Shown here piece after piece: positions 38,661 to 46,821 of a DNA stretch of 64,000 nucleotides. Both the position numbers and the translations under genes were made by a program. Position 1 is the first letter of the stretch, and the number at the start of each line of letters is the position of its first letter. The notes under the pieces were generated by a model, which saw only the letters and a list, made by a program, of their open reading frames with translations, did not search any database and was not told the DNA's origin. The DNA is taken from the NCBI RefSeq assembly GCF_030817655.1, contig NZ_JAUSZM010000003.1:3968001-4032000 (forward strand), read 5' to 3'. The stretch comes from Streptomyces sp. V4I2 (GTDB taxonomy: Bacteria; Actinomycetota; Actinomycetes; Streptomycetales; Streptomycetaceae).

Positions 38661-40016
38661 TCAGAACTTGTTGAGCAGTTGCCCGTAGATGCCGAACGCC
38701 CCGATGGCGAGCGGGAACAGCCCGATCACCCCGAGGGACTCGATCAGGTCGGCAAACCGCCGCAGCCGTACCTGGACGTGTTCCGGCGGCTCGACGGCGA
38801 GAACCAGCAACGGCAGCAGTGCCGCCGCGGCCAGCAGCACGAGCGCGCCGGCACCCCCCGCGTGGTCCAGCCACAGCACCGCGAGCCGTACGACCAGCAG
38901 CGCGGCCGCCCCGAACAGCGCCACGACCTCGGCGACCAGCGGGAAGGCCCGCGCCCGCGACAGCAGGACGACGGCGGTGAGCGAGGCGAGGGACACCGTC
39001 CAGACGGTCGGCTCCTTCGCGGTGGTCAGCAGCCAGCCGCCCGCGGCGGCCGACGCGGCGGTGACGACGGTGGCGAGGGCCAGCCCGCGGTGGGTGGCGG
39101 CGAGGGCGTTGGCGACCTCGTGCCGGCTCACCGAGGTGCCCGAGGAACGCCTGTCGTCGAGCGCGGTGAGTCCCGAGGCCATCAGCGCGAACCGCGGCAG
39201 CAGCCCGAGCAGGATGACGGAGACCACGGCCATCACGGCGCCGATCCGGTCCGCCCGGTCCTGTACGAGGGCGACGGCCTCCCACATGGCGGCCACACCG
39301 ACGACCGCCCCGGCCCCGATCAGCCCGCCGCGGCCGAGCGGCGAACAGTAGGCGAGCAGCACGAGCGTGAGCACCAGCGCGGCGGCGACACCGGCCAGCC
39401 GGGCCGTCCCGGACCAGTCGTAGGCGTCGGCGGCGGTCGTCGCGGTGAGCAGGCCGAGCCCGCCGGAGGCGAGCAACAGCGCGGTGGCCAGAGCCCGGTT
39501 GCCCTCGCCGATCTTCGCGATCGCCGCACCGGCGACCAGGAACACCGCGGTGACGGCCGCGAGTCCGGCGGCGACCGACTCCAGCGCGAACTCGCGCCGG
39601 GCCAGCAGCGCCGCGGTCACGGCGAACACGATGGTGGCCACACCGGCGGCGGTACGGCGTACGGCCGGACGCCAGCGCCAGGCGCGCAGGTCGAGGTCGT
39701 CGGCGACCTGGTCGGTGACGTCGTGCACGACCGGCGCCGGCGGTGCGGCGTGGGCGCGGACGAGACGCAGTACGGCGCCGTCGGGGACCTCCGCCGACGA
39801 CAGGGTCGCGTCGTGCGGCAGCGCGGAGCCGTCGGAGGTGATCAGCTGCCGGGTGGTCGGCCGGGACGCGGCCCGGTCGTCGAGCAACTGCAGTATGTCG
39901 GGGAGCAGTTGGCCGATCGGAGTGTCCGACGGCAGCACGATGTCGGCGCGTCGCCGCTCACCGATCAGAGTGACCCTGCTCAGCTGGGTCCGGAACGTCG
40001 TTGCTGTGCTCACCAC
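38661..40016 (-). CDS. eccD: Type VII secretion integral membrane protein EccD
   Basis: 451 residues. The N-terminal ~85 residues form a YukD/ubiquitin-like domain (RVTLIGERRRADIVLPSDTP). From about residue 120 there are about eleven closely packed membrane helices. EccD forms the large membrane vestibule of the ESX pore. It is upstream of the ATPase and eccC in the same direction. The usual membrane partners EccB and EccE are not encoded nearby. Confidence 0.93.
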   Translation of the reverse strand: MVSTATTFRTQLSRVTLIGERRRADIVLPSDTPIGQLLPDILQLLDDRAASRPTTRQLITSDGSALPHDATLSSAEVPDGAVLRLVRAHAAPPAPVVHDVTDQVADDLDLRAWRWRPAVRRTAAGVATIVFAVTAALLARREFALESVAAGLAAVTAVFLVAGAAIAKIGEGNRALATALLLASGGLGLLTATTAADAYDWSGTARLAGVAAALVLTLVLLAYCSPLGRGGLIGAGAVVGVAAMWEAVALVQDRADRIGAVMAVVSVILLGLLPRFALMASGLTALDDRRSSGTSVSRHEVANALAATHRGLALATVVTAASAAAGGWLLTTAKEPTVWTVSLASLTAVVLLSRARAFPLVAEVVALFGAAALLVVRLAVLWLDHAGGAGALVLLAAAALLPLLVLAVEPPEHVQVRLRRFADLIESLGVIGLFPLAIGAFGIYGQLLNKF

Positions 40017-40126
40017 TCACCGGAACCTATCATCGCGTCGTTTCGGCCATCGGCGTTCGCTGACATGAGCACGCCTGGCCATGCACACCGTGTTCACTGC
40101 TTCTCCGCGTTCCTGCTTTTCCGCGC

Positions 40127-40438
40127 TCACTGCTTCTCCGCGCCCTGGCCGTCGGCGCCGCTGGGCGAGGCGCTGGGGGTCGGGTCGTACAACTGCTGTT
40201 GCTCCTGTTGCTGCTTGTCCTCCTCGGCCTTCTGCTTCGCCAAGGTGGCCTGGAGGAAGGACCAGCCGATGCATCCGGCGCACAGCACGGCCGCGATCGC
40301 GATGCCCGCGAACATCTTGCCGAACCGCTCGTCCACCGTCCGCCGGGCGCGCTGCGCGCCGAACAGCAGCGCGTCGCGCATCCGGCGCCGGCGCACCGCC
40401 ACCGACTCCAGCAGCTGGCTGTCGTAGTCCCGTGCCAT
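40127..40438 (-). CDS. Small single-pass membrane protein of the ESX locus
   Basis: 103 residues. A basic N-terminal half (residues 1-40, many Arg) precedes one membrane helix (MFAGIAIAAVLCAGCIGWSFL). A Gln/Lys/Glu coiled stretch (QKAEEDKQQQEQQQ) and a Pro/Ser tail follow, probably outside. Topology resembles a much shortened EccB N-terminus, but I cannot align it. It starts the run of ESX genes eccD-ATPase-eccC, with about 110 bp before the eccD start. Confidence 0.75.
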   Translation of the reverse strand: MARDYDSQLLESVAVRRRRMRDALLFGAQRARRTVDERFGKMFAGIAIAAVLCAGCIGWSFLQATLAKQKAEEDKQQQEQQQLYDPTPSASPSGADGQGAEKQ

Positions 40439-40489
40439 TCAGTCGTCCTGTGTAGGGGGTGTACGTGATGTACGTGTGTACGTGAGGGG

Positions 40490-40945
40490 TCAGTCGCCCG
40501 GGGCGAGGCCGAGGCGGTGCCGCATGGCGGCGTACTTCTGTGTGAGCCGCCGGGCGGTGTGCTCGTCGAGTACGGCGAGACGGACCGGGTCGGCGTTGTG
40601 CGCGAGGTCGGCCGCCTTGACGAGCCGGGCGCCGGGGGTGGCCAGGATCCGTTGCGCGTACCCGTCCGGCTCCTCGTCCGGCCGCTTGGTCACGGCCCGT
40701 ACGACGTCCTTGGTGCGCTGCGGGACCGCGGCGGCGTCGAGCCACTCCTCGCTGAGCACGCCGTCCTCCAGGGCGTCGTGCAGCCAGGCGGCGGCCACGA
40801 GTTCGTCGCCGCCGCCCCGGGCACGCACGCCCTCCGCGACGGCCGACAGATGCTCGGCGTAAGGCCGTCCGGCCTTGTCCGTCTGCCCGGCGTGCGCGGC
40901 ACGGGCCACGGCCTCGACCTCGCTGAGACTCATCTCCTGCGGCAT
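40490..40945 (-). CDS. HD domain protein, RelA/SpoT hydrolase-like
   Basis: 151 residues. Looks like the HD half of (p)ppGpp hydrolases: ARAAHAGQTDKAGRPYAEHL, AAWLHDALEDG (the His-Asp pair), LVKAADLAHNADP. Stand-alone proteins of this kind hydrolyse phosphate esters of nucleotides; no synthetase domain is present. GGGGGG precedes the ATG. Same direction as the ESX genes, but its link to them is unclear. Confidence 0.85.
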   Translation of the reverse strand: MPQEMSLSEVEAVARAAHAGQTDKAGRPYAEHLSAVAEGVRARGGGDELVAAAWLHDALEDGVLSEEWLDAAAVPQRTKDVVRAVTKRPDEEPDGYAQRILATPGARLVKAADLAHNADPVRLAVLDEHTARRLTQKYAAMRHRLGLAPGD

Positions 40946-41030
40946 GCGGATCCCCCCTACTTCGCTTCCGCAACATAAGACATGGACGCGCCACGCGTAC
41001 AGCCGGGGTACGGCCGTCTCCCGGGCTCTG

Positions 41031-42206
41031 TCACATCCCTCCCGACAATCCCGTCACGATCATGAAGAGCACCCAGAGGACGGGGACGAGCGCGACGTAA
41101 GCGCGTGGGCGGCGGTGAACAGGCAGGCCGGGGTCGTACCGCGGCCCGAGCGTCCCCGGCCCCGGAGCTGGGAGCTTGTTCACCTTGCGTACGGCGAGGA
41201 GGTTCCGGACCAGCGTCAACGGGGCGAAGACGAACAGGGAGAGAGGGCTCCACCAGCCCCAGGCGAGCGTGTGGGCCGTCAACGCCCGGTGCACGGCCAG
41301 CCCGCAGGTCATGCACATCGGGCCGTCCGTCTTCCTGAAGCCCATGAGGATGACGAGGCCTCGGTGGGCGCGGAAGGTTACGTCTGCTGCGGGGGAACCT
41401 CCGCAGAATCTGCACATGGGTGGGGCGGGGGGTTGAGGGTGCGTAGCGGGTTGAGGGCGCGTGGCGGTGGAGGGGCCCGGATCGGTCTGGGGCTGCTCCT
41501 CTGCGGGCGGATCGGCGTACCAGGCGCGGAGCGAGGTGGCTACGGCGTCCAGGAGGCCGTTCTTCAGGGCCTCCGCGATCTCCCCGTCGCTCATGCGCTC
41601 CGCGCTCAGGACCGCGGTGGCGGCGCGCATGGCGTCGGCGGGCCGTAGCCCTCCTTCCGGCGGAGCCTGGGGCAACGGACTGTGCCTCCACCGGTACTCG
41701 GGAGTTACGGCACCGACGCCGCGCAGGGCGCGAACAGCACGCTGGATCGCCTCGCTGTAGAGAGGGAACGGCACCTGAATGGCACCACTCGGCGACTTGG
41801 TCCCCCCGCCCCACTGCACGTCCCGGTCCTCGTCCGTGAGCGCGTCGAAGGCGTCGGCGAGCTCCTGCCACGCCTCCGCGTCGTCACGGTCGAGCTGCGC
41901 GAGCAGGCGCCGGTCGTCGGCCGGGGTGACGACACGGGCCAGTTCTTCGAGCGCGGCGACATCGGGCGCCTCGGTGACCGGACCGACACCGGGTTCGTGG
42001 CTGAGCAGGCCGAGGACGCCGAGGGGGGTGAGGCCACGTTCGTGAGCCTCACGGACCTTGGTGTACCACTCCAACCCCGCCTTGTAGGCACTGGGGCTGC
42101 TGGCCTTCCGGTGCATCCACTCGACCTCGGTGGCATCGCCCCAGGCGTATCCGACGACCTCGCCGTCGGGGGCGGTGACGGTGACGTAGTGCACGGGGCT
42201 GGTCAT
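41031..42206 (-). CDS. Zinc-ribbon membrane protein with immunity-like N-terminus
   Basis: 391 residues from the ATG at 42206; the larger open frame runs back through the neighbouring gene and is not real. Three parts are seen. Residues ~1-100 resemble the small protein encoded at 42293-42700 (GYxW near the start, an AGxxW segment, a VTEAPDVAALEEL segment). The middle may be DUF6508-like (WQELADAFDALTDEDRDVQW). The end has a Pro-rich linker, two CxxC pairs (CRFCGG, CMTCG) and two membrane helices. Placed just downstream of toxin 1 and its putative immunity gene, it may be a membrane-anchored immunity or adaptor protein. Function inferred only from place and similarity. Confidence 0.7.
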   Translation of the reverse strand: MTSPVHYVTVTAPDGEVVGYAWGDATEVEWMHRKASSPSAYKAGLEWYTKVREAHERGLTPLGVLGLLSHEPGVGPVTEAPDVAALEELARVVTPADDRRLLAQLDRDDAEAWQELADAFDALTDEDRDVQWGGGTKSPSGAIQVPFPLYSEAIQRAVRALRGVGAVTPEYRWRHSPLPQAPPEGGLRPADAMRAATAVLSAERMSDGEIAEALKNGLLDAVATSLRAWYADPPAEEQPQTDPGPSTATRPQPATHPQPPAPPMCRFCGGSPAADVTFRAHRGLVILMGFRKTDGPMCMTCGLAVHRALTAHTLAWGWWSPLSLFVFAPLTLVRNLLAVRKVNKLPAPGPGTLGPRYDPGLPVHRRPRAYVALVPVLWVLFMIVTGLSGGM

Positions 42207-42292
42207 GCTGGTCAGGCCTTGGGGCCTGTTCCTCCTGCGTACTCGGTTGATCAGCGGTGCGCCGATCGTCTTGGGCGGGGACCGGCGTGGAT

Positions 42293-42700
42293 TCAGCCTC
42301 CGGCGACCAGTTCCCTGAGTGAGGCAAGGGTCGGGGCCTCGGTGAGAGAGCCCGGAACGACGTGGCTCACATCGTTGTCGTTCGCGCCTTGCGCGAGCTC
42401 TGCGAGCAGGGCCGTGGGGGCAAGCTCCCGGGCCTTGCCGTCGCGCAGAGCCCGCACCCACCTGGCACCGGCGTTGACAGCGTTGGGCGGAAGCCCCGGC
42501 GGCACCACAAAACCGGCCGCACCGTCCTTGTCGTTCGCCCACATGTACCCGATGACGGTGCCGACGCGGTCGGCGACTTGCAGGTACGCGACCGGCCCAT
42601 CGGTCTGACGGTTGTACCTCGCCGGGCCTGCCACCTGCTTGAATTGCCAGTCTTCCTCGAAACGCGAGGGCAATGGTTGTTCGCTGCTCATGAAGTCCAT
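42293..42700 (-). CDS. Putative immunity protein for the ADP-ribosyltransferase toxin
   Basis: 135 residues, acidic, no signal peptide. It lies 63 bp downstream of the toxin 1 stop, the position of immunity genes in polymorphic-toxin modules. Its sequence is related to the N-terminal ~100 residues of the next protein (41031-42206). I recognise no named immunity family. An internal ATG (42691) is an alternative start. Confidence 0.65.
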   Translation of the reverse strand: MDFMSSEQPLPSRFEEDWQFKQVAGPARYNRQTDGPVAYLQVADRVGTVIGYMWANDKDGAAGFVVPPGLPPNAVNAGARWVRALRDGKARELAPTALLAELAQGANDNDVSHVVPGSLTEAPTLASLRELVAGG

Positions 42701-42763
42701 GTTTCTCTATGTCCGCCTGATGCGCGATGACGGCCCGGTCCCGCGCCTCCCGGGGGCCGTCTG

Positions 42764-45484
42764 CTACGGCAGCCTCGGCAAAACCTCTCCGTAGAGGTGC
42801 CACTTGCCGGCTGTGTCCTGGAAGACGCGCGTCACCTTGATGTCCGTACCGCGAGCGAGCAGGAGTTCCCGCTCCCCCTTGTTCACGGAGATGTGGTCGA
42901 TCCAGAGTGCGGGTGTGCCCTTCGGTACCCGCATGTGCATGATCATCGGCTTGTAGTCGAAAGCTGCGGTCTTGCCGAGCGACGTAGAGGTGAACCCTTC
43001 GTCCTTGACAGTCCTGCCTTGGAGGTCGAACAACGTGTCCACGTCGTCGAGGAGATGGTCGTAGGCGGTGCCTCGGACGACCATGATGTCTTCCGGCACG
43101 GCTCGGCTGCCCATGACCCGGTCCATGTTGTCGACGAGGTCCTGGACAGGACGCTCCAAGGGCACCGCGGTGTTCCGCAGCTGGCCGTTGATGTGCTGAT
43201 AGTAGAAGCTGCTGTACCTCTCCAGCGCGCCCTTCGCCTTGGGGTCGAGGTTGTCCAGGAAGTCGTTCCAGTACGCGTCGCCGTACGCCTTGCCCGCCGC
43301 GTCGCTGGTGCTGGGGTAGGGGTTCGTCCCCCGCTCCAGCTCCGCCGTGGCCACCGCGTGCCGCTCCGCATCGGTGGCCAGGTTGTCGAAGTCGTCCGCC
43401 GACATGATCGGCTTGTACTCGAACGGCTCCCCGGCCCCGGGGTGCCCCGGCACATCCGCGCCCTGATGCCCCGGAGCGACCGGACCATCCGTCCCGTGGT
43501 GCACGGCGGCGTCCCCGGCGTCCACATGGTCGGCGGCGTGCGCGGCGTCGTCAGCGTGACCGACGCCGTCGTCGCCGTGTCCGGCACCGTGCGAGGCGTC
43601 GTCGACATGGCCGGCGCCGGGAACGTCGTGACCCGTGCCGTGCGGGGTGGCGGGGACGTCGGGACCGCCGGGGTGCGGCGTGGTGGTCGGGACGTCGTGC
43701 GCGGGGGTCGCCGCGCCCTGGTGGTACCACGGGGTCGTGGCGCCGGGGTGGGCTACGCCGCCGGGAACGTCGTTACCGCCCGTGTGCGGAGTCGTCGTCG
43801 ACGTCTGGTCGTACGCGGACGGGTTCGGCCCGTAGTCGAACCCGGACGGCGACGGCGCATGACCGTACGGCGCCCCCGACGGGGTCTGGGCGTAGGGGTT
43901 CGTCCCCGGCGTCTGGTCGTACGCGGAGGGCGAAGGCGCGTGGTCGTACGGGGATCCCGACGGGGCCTGACCGTACGAACTCGGCGACGGCGCATGGTCG
44001 TACGACGTCGGCGACGGCGTCGTGTCGAAGGCGCCGCCCGGCGTGTGGCTCGCGCCAGTGACCGGCGTGGGCGTGTTGTAGTGCCCGGCATTGGGCACGT
44101 TGTACTGCCCGGCGTTGTCGACGGTGTGTGCGGCCGCGTCGGTGCCCGTGTGAACCCCGGCGGACACCGGCGGCTGGGCACCCTGGACCGTCCAGTGGGC
44201 CGGCAGCGTGGGCGCCGTCCCATGAGGAACTGTCGGGGCGTTCGTCTCGTAGTGGACCGGCGTCGTGTCGATGGTGCCGTTCGGCGAGATGAGGTTGCCG
44301 TTCGGGTCCATGAGGCGGCCGTCGGGCAGGCTGATGGCGCCGTCGGGGAGGGTGGGGATGTCGATGTTGCCGACACCCTTCAGGCTCGTGGCGATGTCCC
44401 CGATCTTCGACAGACCCGCACCCGCGCCCTTGGCGATGTACGTCATCGGGTCGATGACCCGGCCCGCCTTGCCCGCCACGGACAGGACCTTGGCGACCGC
44501 GCCCGCCTTGCCCGCACCCGCCACACCAGCACCGGCGCCGCCCGTGAACACGGTGGTCACCACGTTGAAGGTGACCGCACCGGCCGCACGACCGGGGTTC
44601 TTCCCCCACTCGTCCCACGCCACCAGTGCCTTGCCCGTCTCCTTCATCGCGGTGCGCGAATCACGGATCCACGACGGCAACTTGTCGTCCGGTAGCGCCC
44701 AGAACGCCACCTGCGCACCTGGCATCATGCTTAGCGTCAGGCCGGTCGCGAGTTGCGCGAGCCCCTTCCAGGCCTGGCCCATCGCGTCCCAGCCGCCGAA
44801 GCCCACCAACATACCGAGGCCCTTGATCGTGCCCCAGATGCCGTCCACGATCAGGCCGTCCCACACGAACGACTTCACCCAGTGGCCGACCTCGTACCAG
44901 TGATGCTTCTCCTCCACCGGGTCACCCCAGGGAAGCTTCGCGTTCTTCATGTCGTCCGCGGAGAAGCCGTACTGGTCCTTACGCTCGGAGCCGTCCCCGG
45001 CGACCATCTGCGTGCCGCCCCACAACGCCGTGATCTTGTTGTGGGCCGTCCGCTCAGCAGCCCAGAACGCCGCCACCGTCGCGGTGATGTCGTCCCGGAT
45101 CTGGTTGTGCTCCTCGACCTTGTCGCCGTCGTACTCCCACTCGTCGTCATCCTTGACGGAGTCGACGAACGTCGTGGCCTTGGTCTTCAGTTCCTTCAAC
45201 TTGTCGACGAGAGGCCGGATCTCGGTGGCGTACGACGACAACGCACCGGAAACGGTCTCCAGATCGTCCCCGAACGTGTCCGCGCGCTCCTTGACCGGCT
45301 TCGTCGTCGCGAAGAGCTGCTCCGCCTCCGGAGCCGTGTAATAGGCCGACAGGCCCTGGAACTGCGAATGAACGTCCCCGCCTGTCGTACGGACATGGCC
45401 CGCGTCCTTCTTCAGGTCCGCGTAGTCCGTCTCCAACTGCGCCAAGTCGCCCGTGTACTGGGGAATCTGGTCCGGCTGGATCAT
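42764..45484 (-). CDS. T7SS-secreted polymorphic toxin 1 with C-terminal ADP-ribosyltransferase
   Basis: 906 residues. Residues 1-~170 are helical and LXG/WXG-like (LAQLETDYADLKKDAGHVRTT, HSQFQGLSAYYTAPEAEQLF). Residues ~175-390 are a Trp/Gly/Ala-rich translocation-like region (HHWYEVGHWVKSFVWDGLIV, VVTTVFTGGAGAGVAGAG). Residues ~390-720 are a low-complexity linker with Tyr-Asp/Tyr-Gly-Pro-Ser repeats and then Gly/His/Asp runs. The C-terminal ~185 residues are an ADP-ribosyltransferase domain of the exoenzyme type: Arg804 in VVRG, Ser-Thr-Ser 833-835 in GFTSTS, and the Glu-x-Glu pair 871/873 in KGERELL, the arginine-modifying form. The start overlaps the DUF6507-like gene by 4 bp. Confidence 0.9.
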   Translation of the reverse strand: MIQPDQIPQYTGDLAQLETDYADLKKDAGHVRTTGGDVHSQFQGLSAYYTAPEAEQLFATTKPVKERADTFGDDLETVSGALSSYATEIRPLVDKLKELKTKATTFVDSVKDDDEWEYDGDKVEEHNQIRDDITATVAAFWAAERTAHNKITALWGGTQMVAGDGSERKDQYGFSADDMKNAKLPWGDPVEEKHHWYEVGHWVKSFVWDGLIVDGIWGTIKGLGMLVGFGGWDAMGQAWKGLAQLATGLTLSMMPGAQVAFWALPDDKLPSWIRDSRTAMKETGKALVAWDEWGKNPGRAAGAVTFNVVTTVFTGGAGAGVAGAGKAGAVAKVLSVAGKAGRVIDPMTYIAKGAGAGLSKIGDIATSLKGVGNIDIPTLPDGAISLPDGRLMDPNGNLISPNGTIDTTPVHYETNAPTVPHGTAPTLPAHWTVQGAQPPVSAGVHTGTDAAAHTVDNAGQYNVPNAGHYNTPTPVTGASHTPGGAFDTTPSPTSYDHAPSPSSYGQAPSGSPYDHAPSPSAYDQTPGTNPYAQTPSGAPYGHAPSPSGFDYGPNPSAYDQTSTTTPHTGGNDVPGGVAHPGATTPWYHQGAATPAHDVPTTTPHPGGPDVPATPHGTGHDVPGAGHVDDASHGAGHGDDGVGHADDAAHAADHVDAGDAAVHHGTDGPVAPGHQGADVPGHPGAGEPFEYKPIMSADDFDNLATDAERHAVATAELERGTNPYPSTSDAAGKAYGDAYWNDFLDNLDPKAKGALERYSSFYYQHINGQLRNTAVPLERPVQDLVDNMDRVMGSRAVPEDIMVVRGTAYDHLLDDVDTLFDLQGRTVKDEGFTSTSLGKTAAFDYKPMIMHMRVPKGTPALWIDHISVNKGERELLLARGTDIKVTRVFQDTAGKWHLYGEVLPRLP

Positions 45485-45873
45485 GCCTTGCCCGCCCCCG
45501 GCATATCCAGCTTCGGCTCGGACAACGCAGCGCGCTGCGCCTCCGCCGCCATCTCCTGATCACCGTTGAGATACGCCGTGGTCGCGTCCACCGCACCCTG
45601 CAACGACTTGCCGGCCCGGGCAGCAACGTACTGAAGATCCTTCGACGCACGCTCCGCGTACTGCGACAACGCCAGGGCCACCAGACCGCCCGCGGCCTTC
45701 TCGCCACCCTCGCCGCCACCACCACCCTCGGCGGAGATCGTGCCGGCACTGGTAGCCGCCGACGTCAGGTGTTCGCCGAACGCCTTCGCGTACTTCTCCA
45801 GGTCCGACGCGGTCTCCCCCGTCGTCTTCAACACCCCTGAAATACCTTGCGGCTTCAGATCCCAGCCCGGCAC
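45481..45873 (-). CDS. DUF6507-like T7SS partner protein (module 1)
   Basis: 130 residues, mostly helical, with a glycine run in the middle (EGGGGGEGGEK) as a hinge. It begins WDLKPQGISGVLKTTGETAS. The family name DUF6507 is from memory. An almost identical copy is at 57000-57392. Its stop overlaps the toxin start (ATGA), so it is made together with the toxin and is likely a chaperone or co-secreted helical-hairpin partner. Confidence 0.85.
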   Translation of the reverse strand: MPGWDLKPQGISGVLKTTGETASDLEKYAKAFGEHLTSAATSAGTISAEGGGGGEGGEKAAGGLVALALSQYAERASKDLQYVAARAGKSLQGAVDATTAYLNGDQEMAAEAQRAALSEPKLDMPGAGKA

Positions 45874-45913
45874 AACAGCCCCCGTATCCCGAAGTTCCCT
45901 CTGTCCTACAGAC

Positions 45914-46228
45914 TCAGCCGATGTTGTCGACCGCGGCCTTCGCCCGCTGAGCCGTCGACTGCGCCGTGCTGTCGTTCTTCTCCAGCGTCGACTTCAGCAG
46001 CGCGATGATGCTCTTCACCTCATTGGAGGCGTTGTTCCAACGCTGCTCCTTGCCGTGGTACTCGTCCGACACACCGTCCGCCGTGAAGTCGGCCATCGCA
46101 GCCTTCACCTGGCTGTCACGGTTGGCGATCACCGTCTCGAGGCGACCGATCACCGCCTGAATGTTGGACTGGGCATCCGCGGACGCACCCGTGTCGTACG
46201 ACCGACGATCCGCACCTGAAGGCGCCAT
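45914..46228 (-). CDS. ESAT-6-like protein (module 1)
   Basis: 104 residues from the ATG at 46228, with GGGGAG upstream. Two long helices flank a turn (DEYHGKEQRWNNA) where WXG100 proteins have Trp-x-Gly; here it is Tyr-His-Gly. As I recall, such proteins are annotated pore-forming ESAT-6 family. Lies between the WXG-like gene and the DUF6507-like gene; near-identical copy at 57434-57748. Confidence 0.88.
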   Translation of the reverse strand: MAPSGADRRSYDTGASADAQSNIQAVIGRLETVIANRDSQVKAAMADFTADGVSDEYHGKEQRWNNASNEVKSIIALLKSTLEKNDSTAQSTAQRAKAAVDNIG

Positions 46229-46310
46229 CACACACAACTCCCCGAGAAACCAAGCAGACTGTTGGAGAAAAACGATGAAACCGGGGCATCGAAACCCCTG
46301 CAAGCACTAC

Positions 46311-46637
46311 TCAGCGGAAGCGCGCCGCGTCGAAGTTCGCGGCACCCATCTGCTGCTTCGCGTTGTCACCCTGCTCCTGGTCACCCGAGCTGAACGCCGA
46401 GTCCATCCCCGACTGGCCACCCAGGATCGCCGCCAGCGAGCCGTTGAGCTCCTTGGCGATCCCGTCCGCACGGTTCTTGAAGTCGTCGAACATCACACGA
46501 CCCGCACCGTTGAACTTGCCCTCCAGCGGCGCCGCCGCCTGCACCAACTGCCCGATCAGCGAACCGAGATCGTCACTCGACCCCCGCGAATCACGCTGGA
46601 GCTGCGACAGCGTCTGCGCACCCATGTCGAACTTCAT
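46311..46637 (-). CDS. WXG100-like protein (module 1)
   Basis: 108 residues, a helical hairpin with FNGAG at the turn in place of Trp-x-Gly (PLEGKFNGAGRVMFDDF). A flexible C-terminal tail (QEQGDNAKQQ, then NFDAARFR) may carry the secretion signal. GGGGGAGG precedes the ATG. First gene of the module, 70 bp downstream of the promoter-like element at 46707-46736. Near-identical copy at 57829-58155. Confidence 0.88.
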   Translation of the reverse strand: MKFDMGAQTLSQLQRDSRGSSDDLGSLIGQLVQAAAPLEGKFNGAGRVMFDDFKNRADGIAKELNGSLAAILGGQSGMDSAFSSGDQEQGDNAKQQMGAANFDAARFR

Positions 46638-46706
46638 TAGGCCTCCCCCGTCGGGCTGCTACGGCGGACCGTGCCCGATCCACCTCATACCTCTGTCTCT
46701 CCTCAA

Positions 46707-46736
46707 TCTCTATCAACCCGCTGCTCGCCTGTGCAA
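46707..46736 (-). promoter_or_regulatory. Conserved promoter-like element of toxin module 1
   Basis: Minus strand TTGCAC, 18 nt, TAGAGA. The same arrangement precedes module 2 (50145-50174) and module 3 (58203-58232), and the spacer part GGTTGA is shared with copy 2. It fits a housekeeping sigma promoter with a non-canonical -10. Confidence 0.65.
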
Positions 46737-46821
46737 TCGAGGTCCCCAGCACGCACAGAAGCACCACAAGTCGGCCGGGATGTCGTTACCCGAACCGGCT
46801 CGCGTCGGGCCGGGAGAAGGG

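Noticed and set aside
32564..38674. A plus-strand open frame of over 2000 codons antisense to eccC, the ATPase and the DUF6177-type gene
   Set aside because: It mirrors the codon bias of the opposite strand (few stops in very GC-rich DNA), has low-complexity composition and no domain; the minus-strand genes are clear.
41031..42803. A 590-residue fusion of two downstream genes of toxin 1
   Set aside because: The upstream part is a wrong-frame reading of the 42293-42700 gene; the real start is the ATG at 42206.
43650..44050. CRISPR-like or minisatellite array in the toxin 1 linker
   Set aside because: The repeats are coding (Tyr/Asp/Pro/Ser), irregular in length and lack constant spacers.
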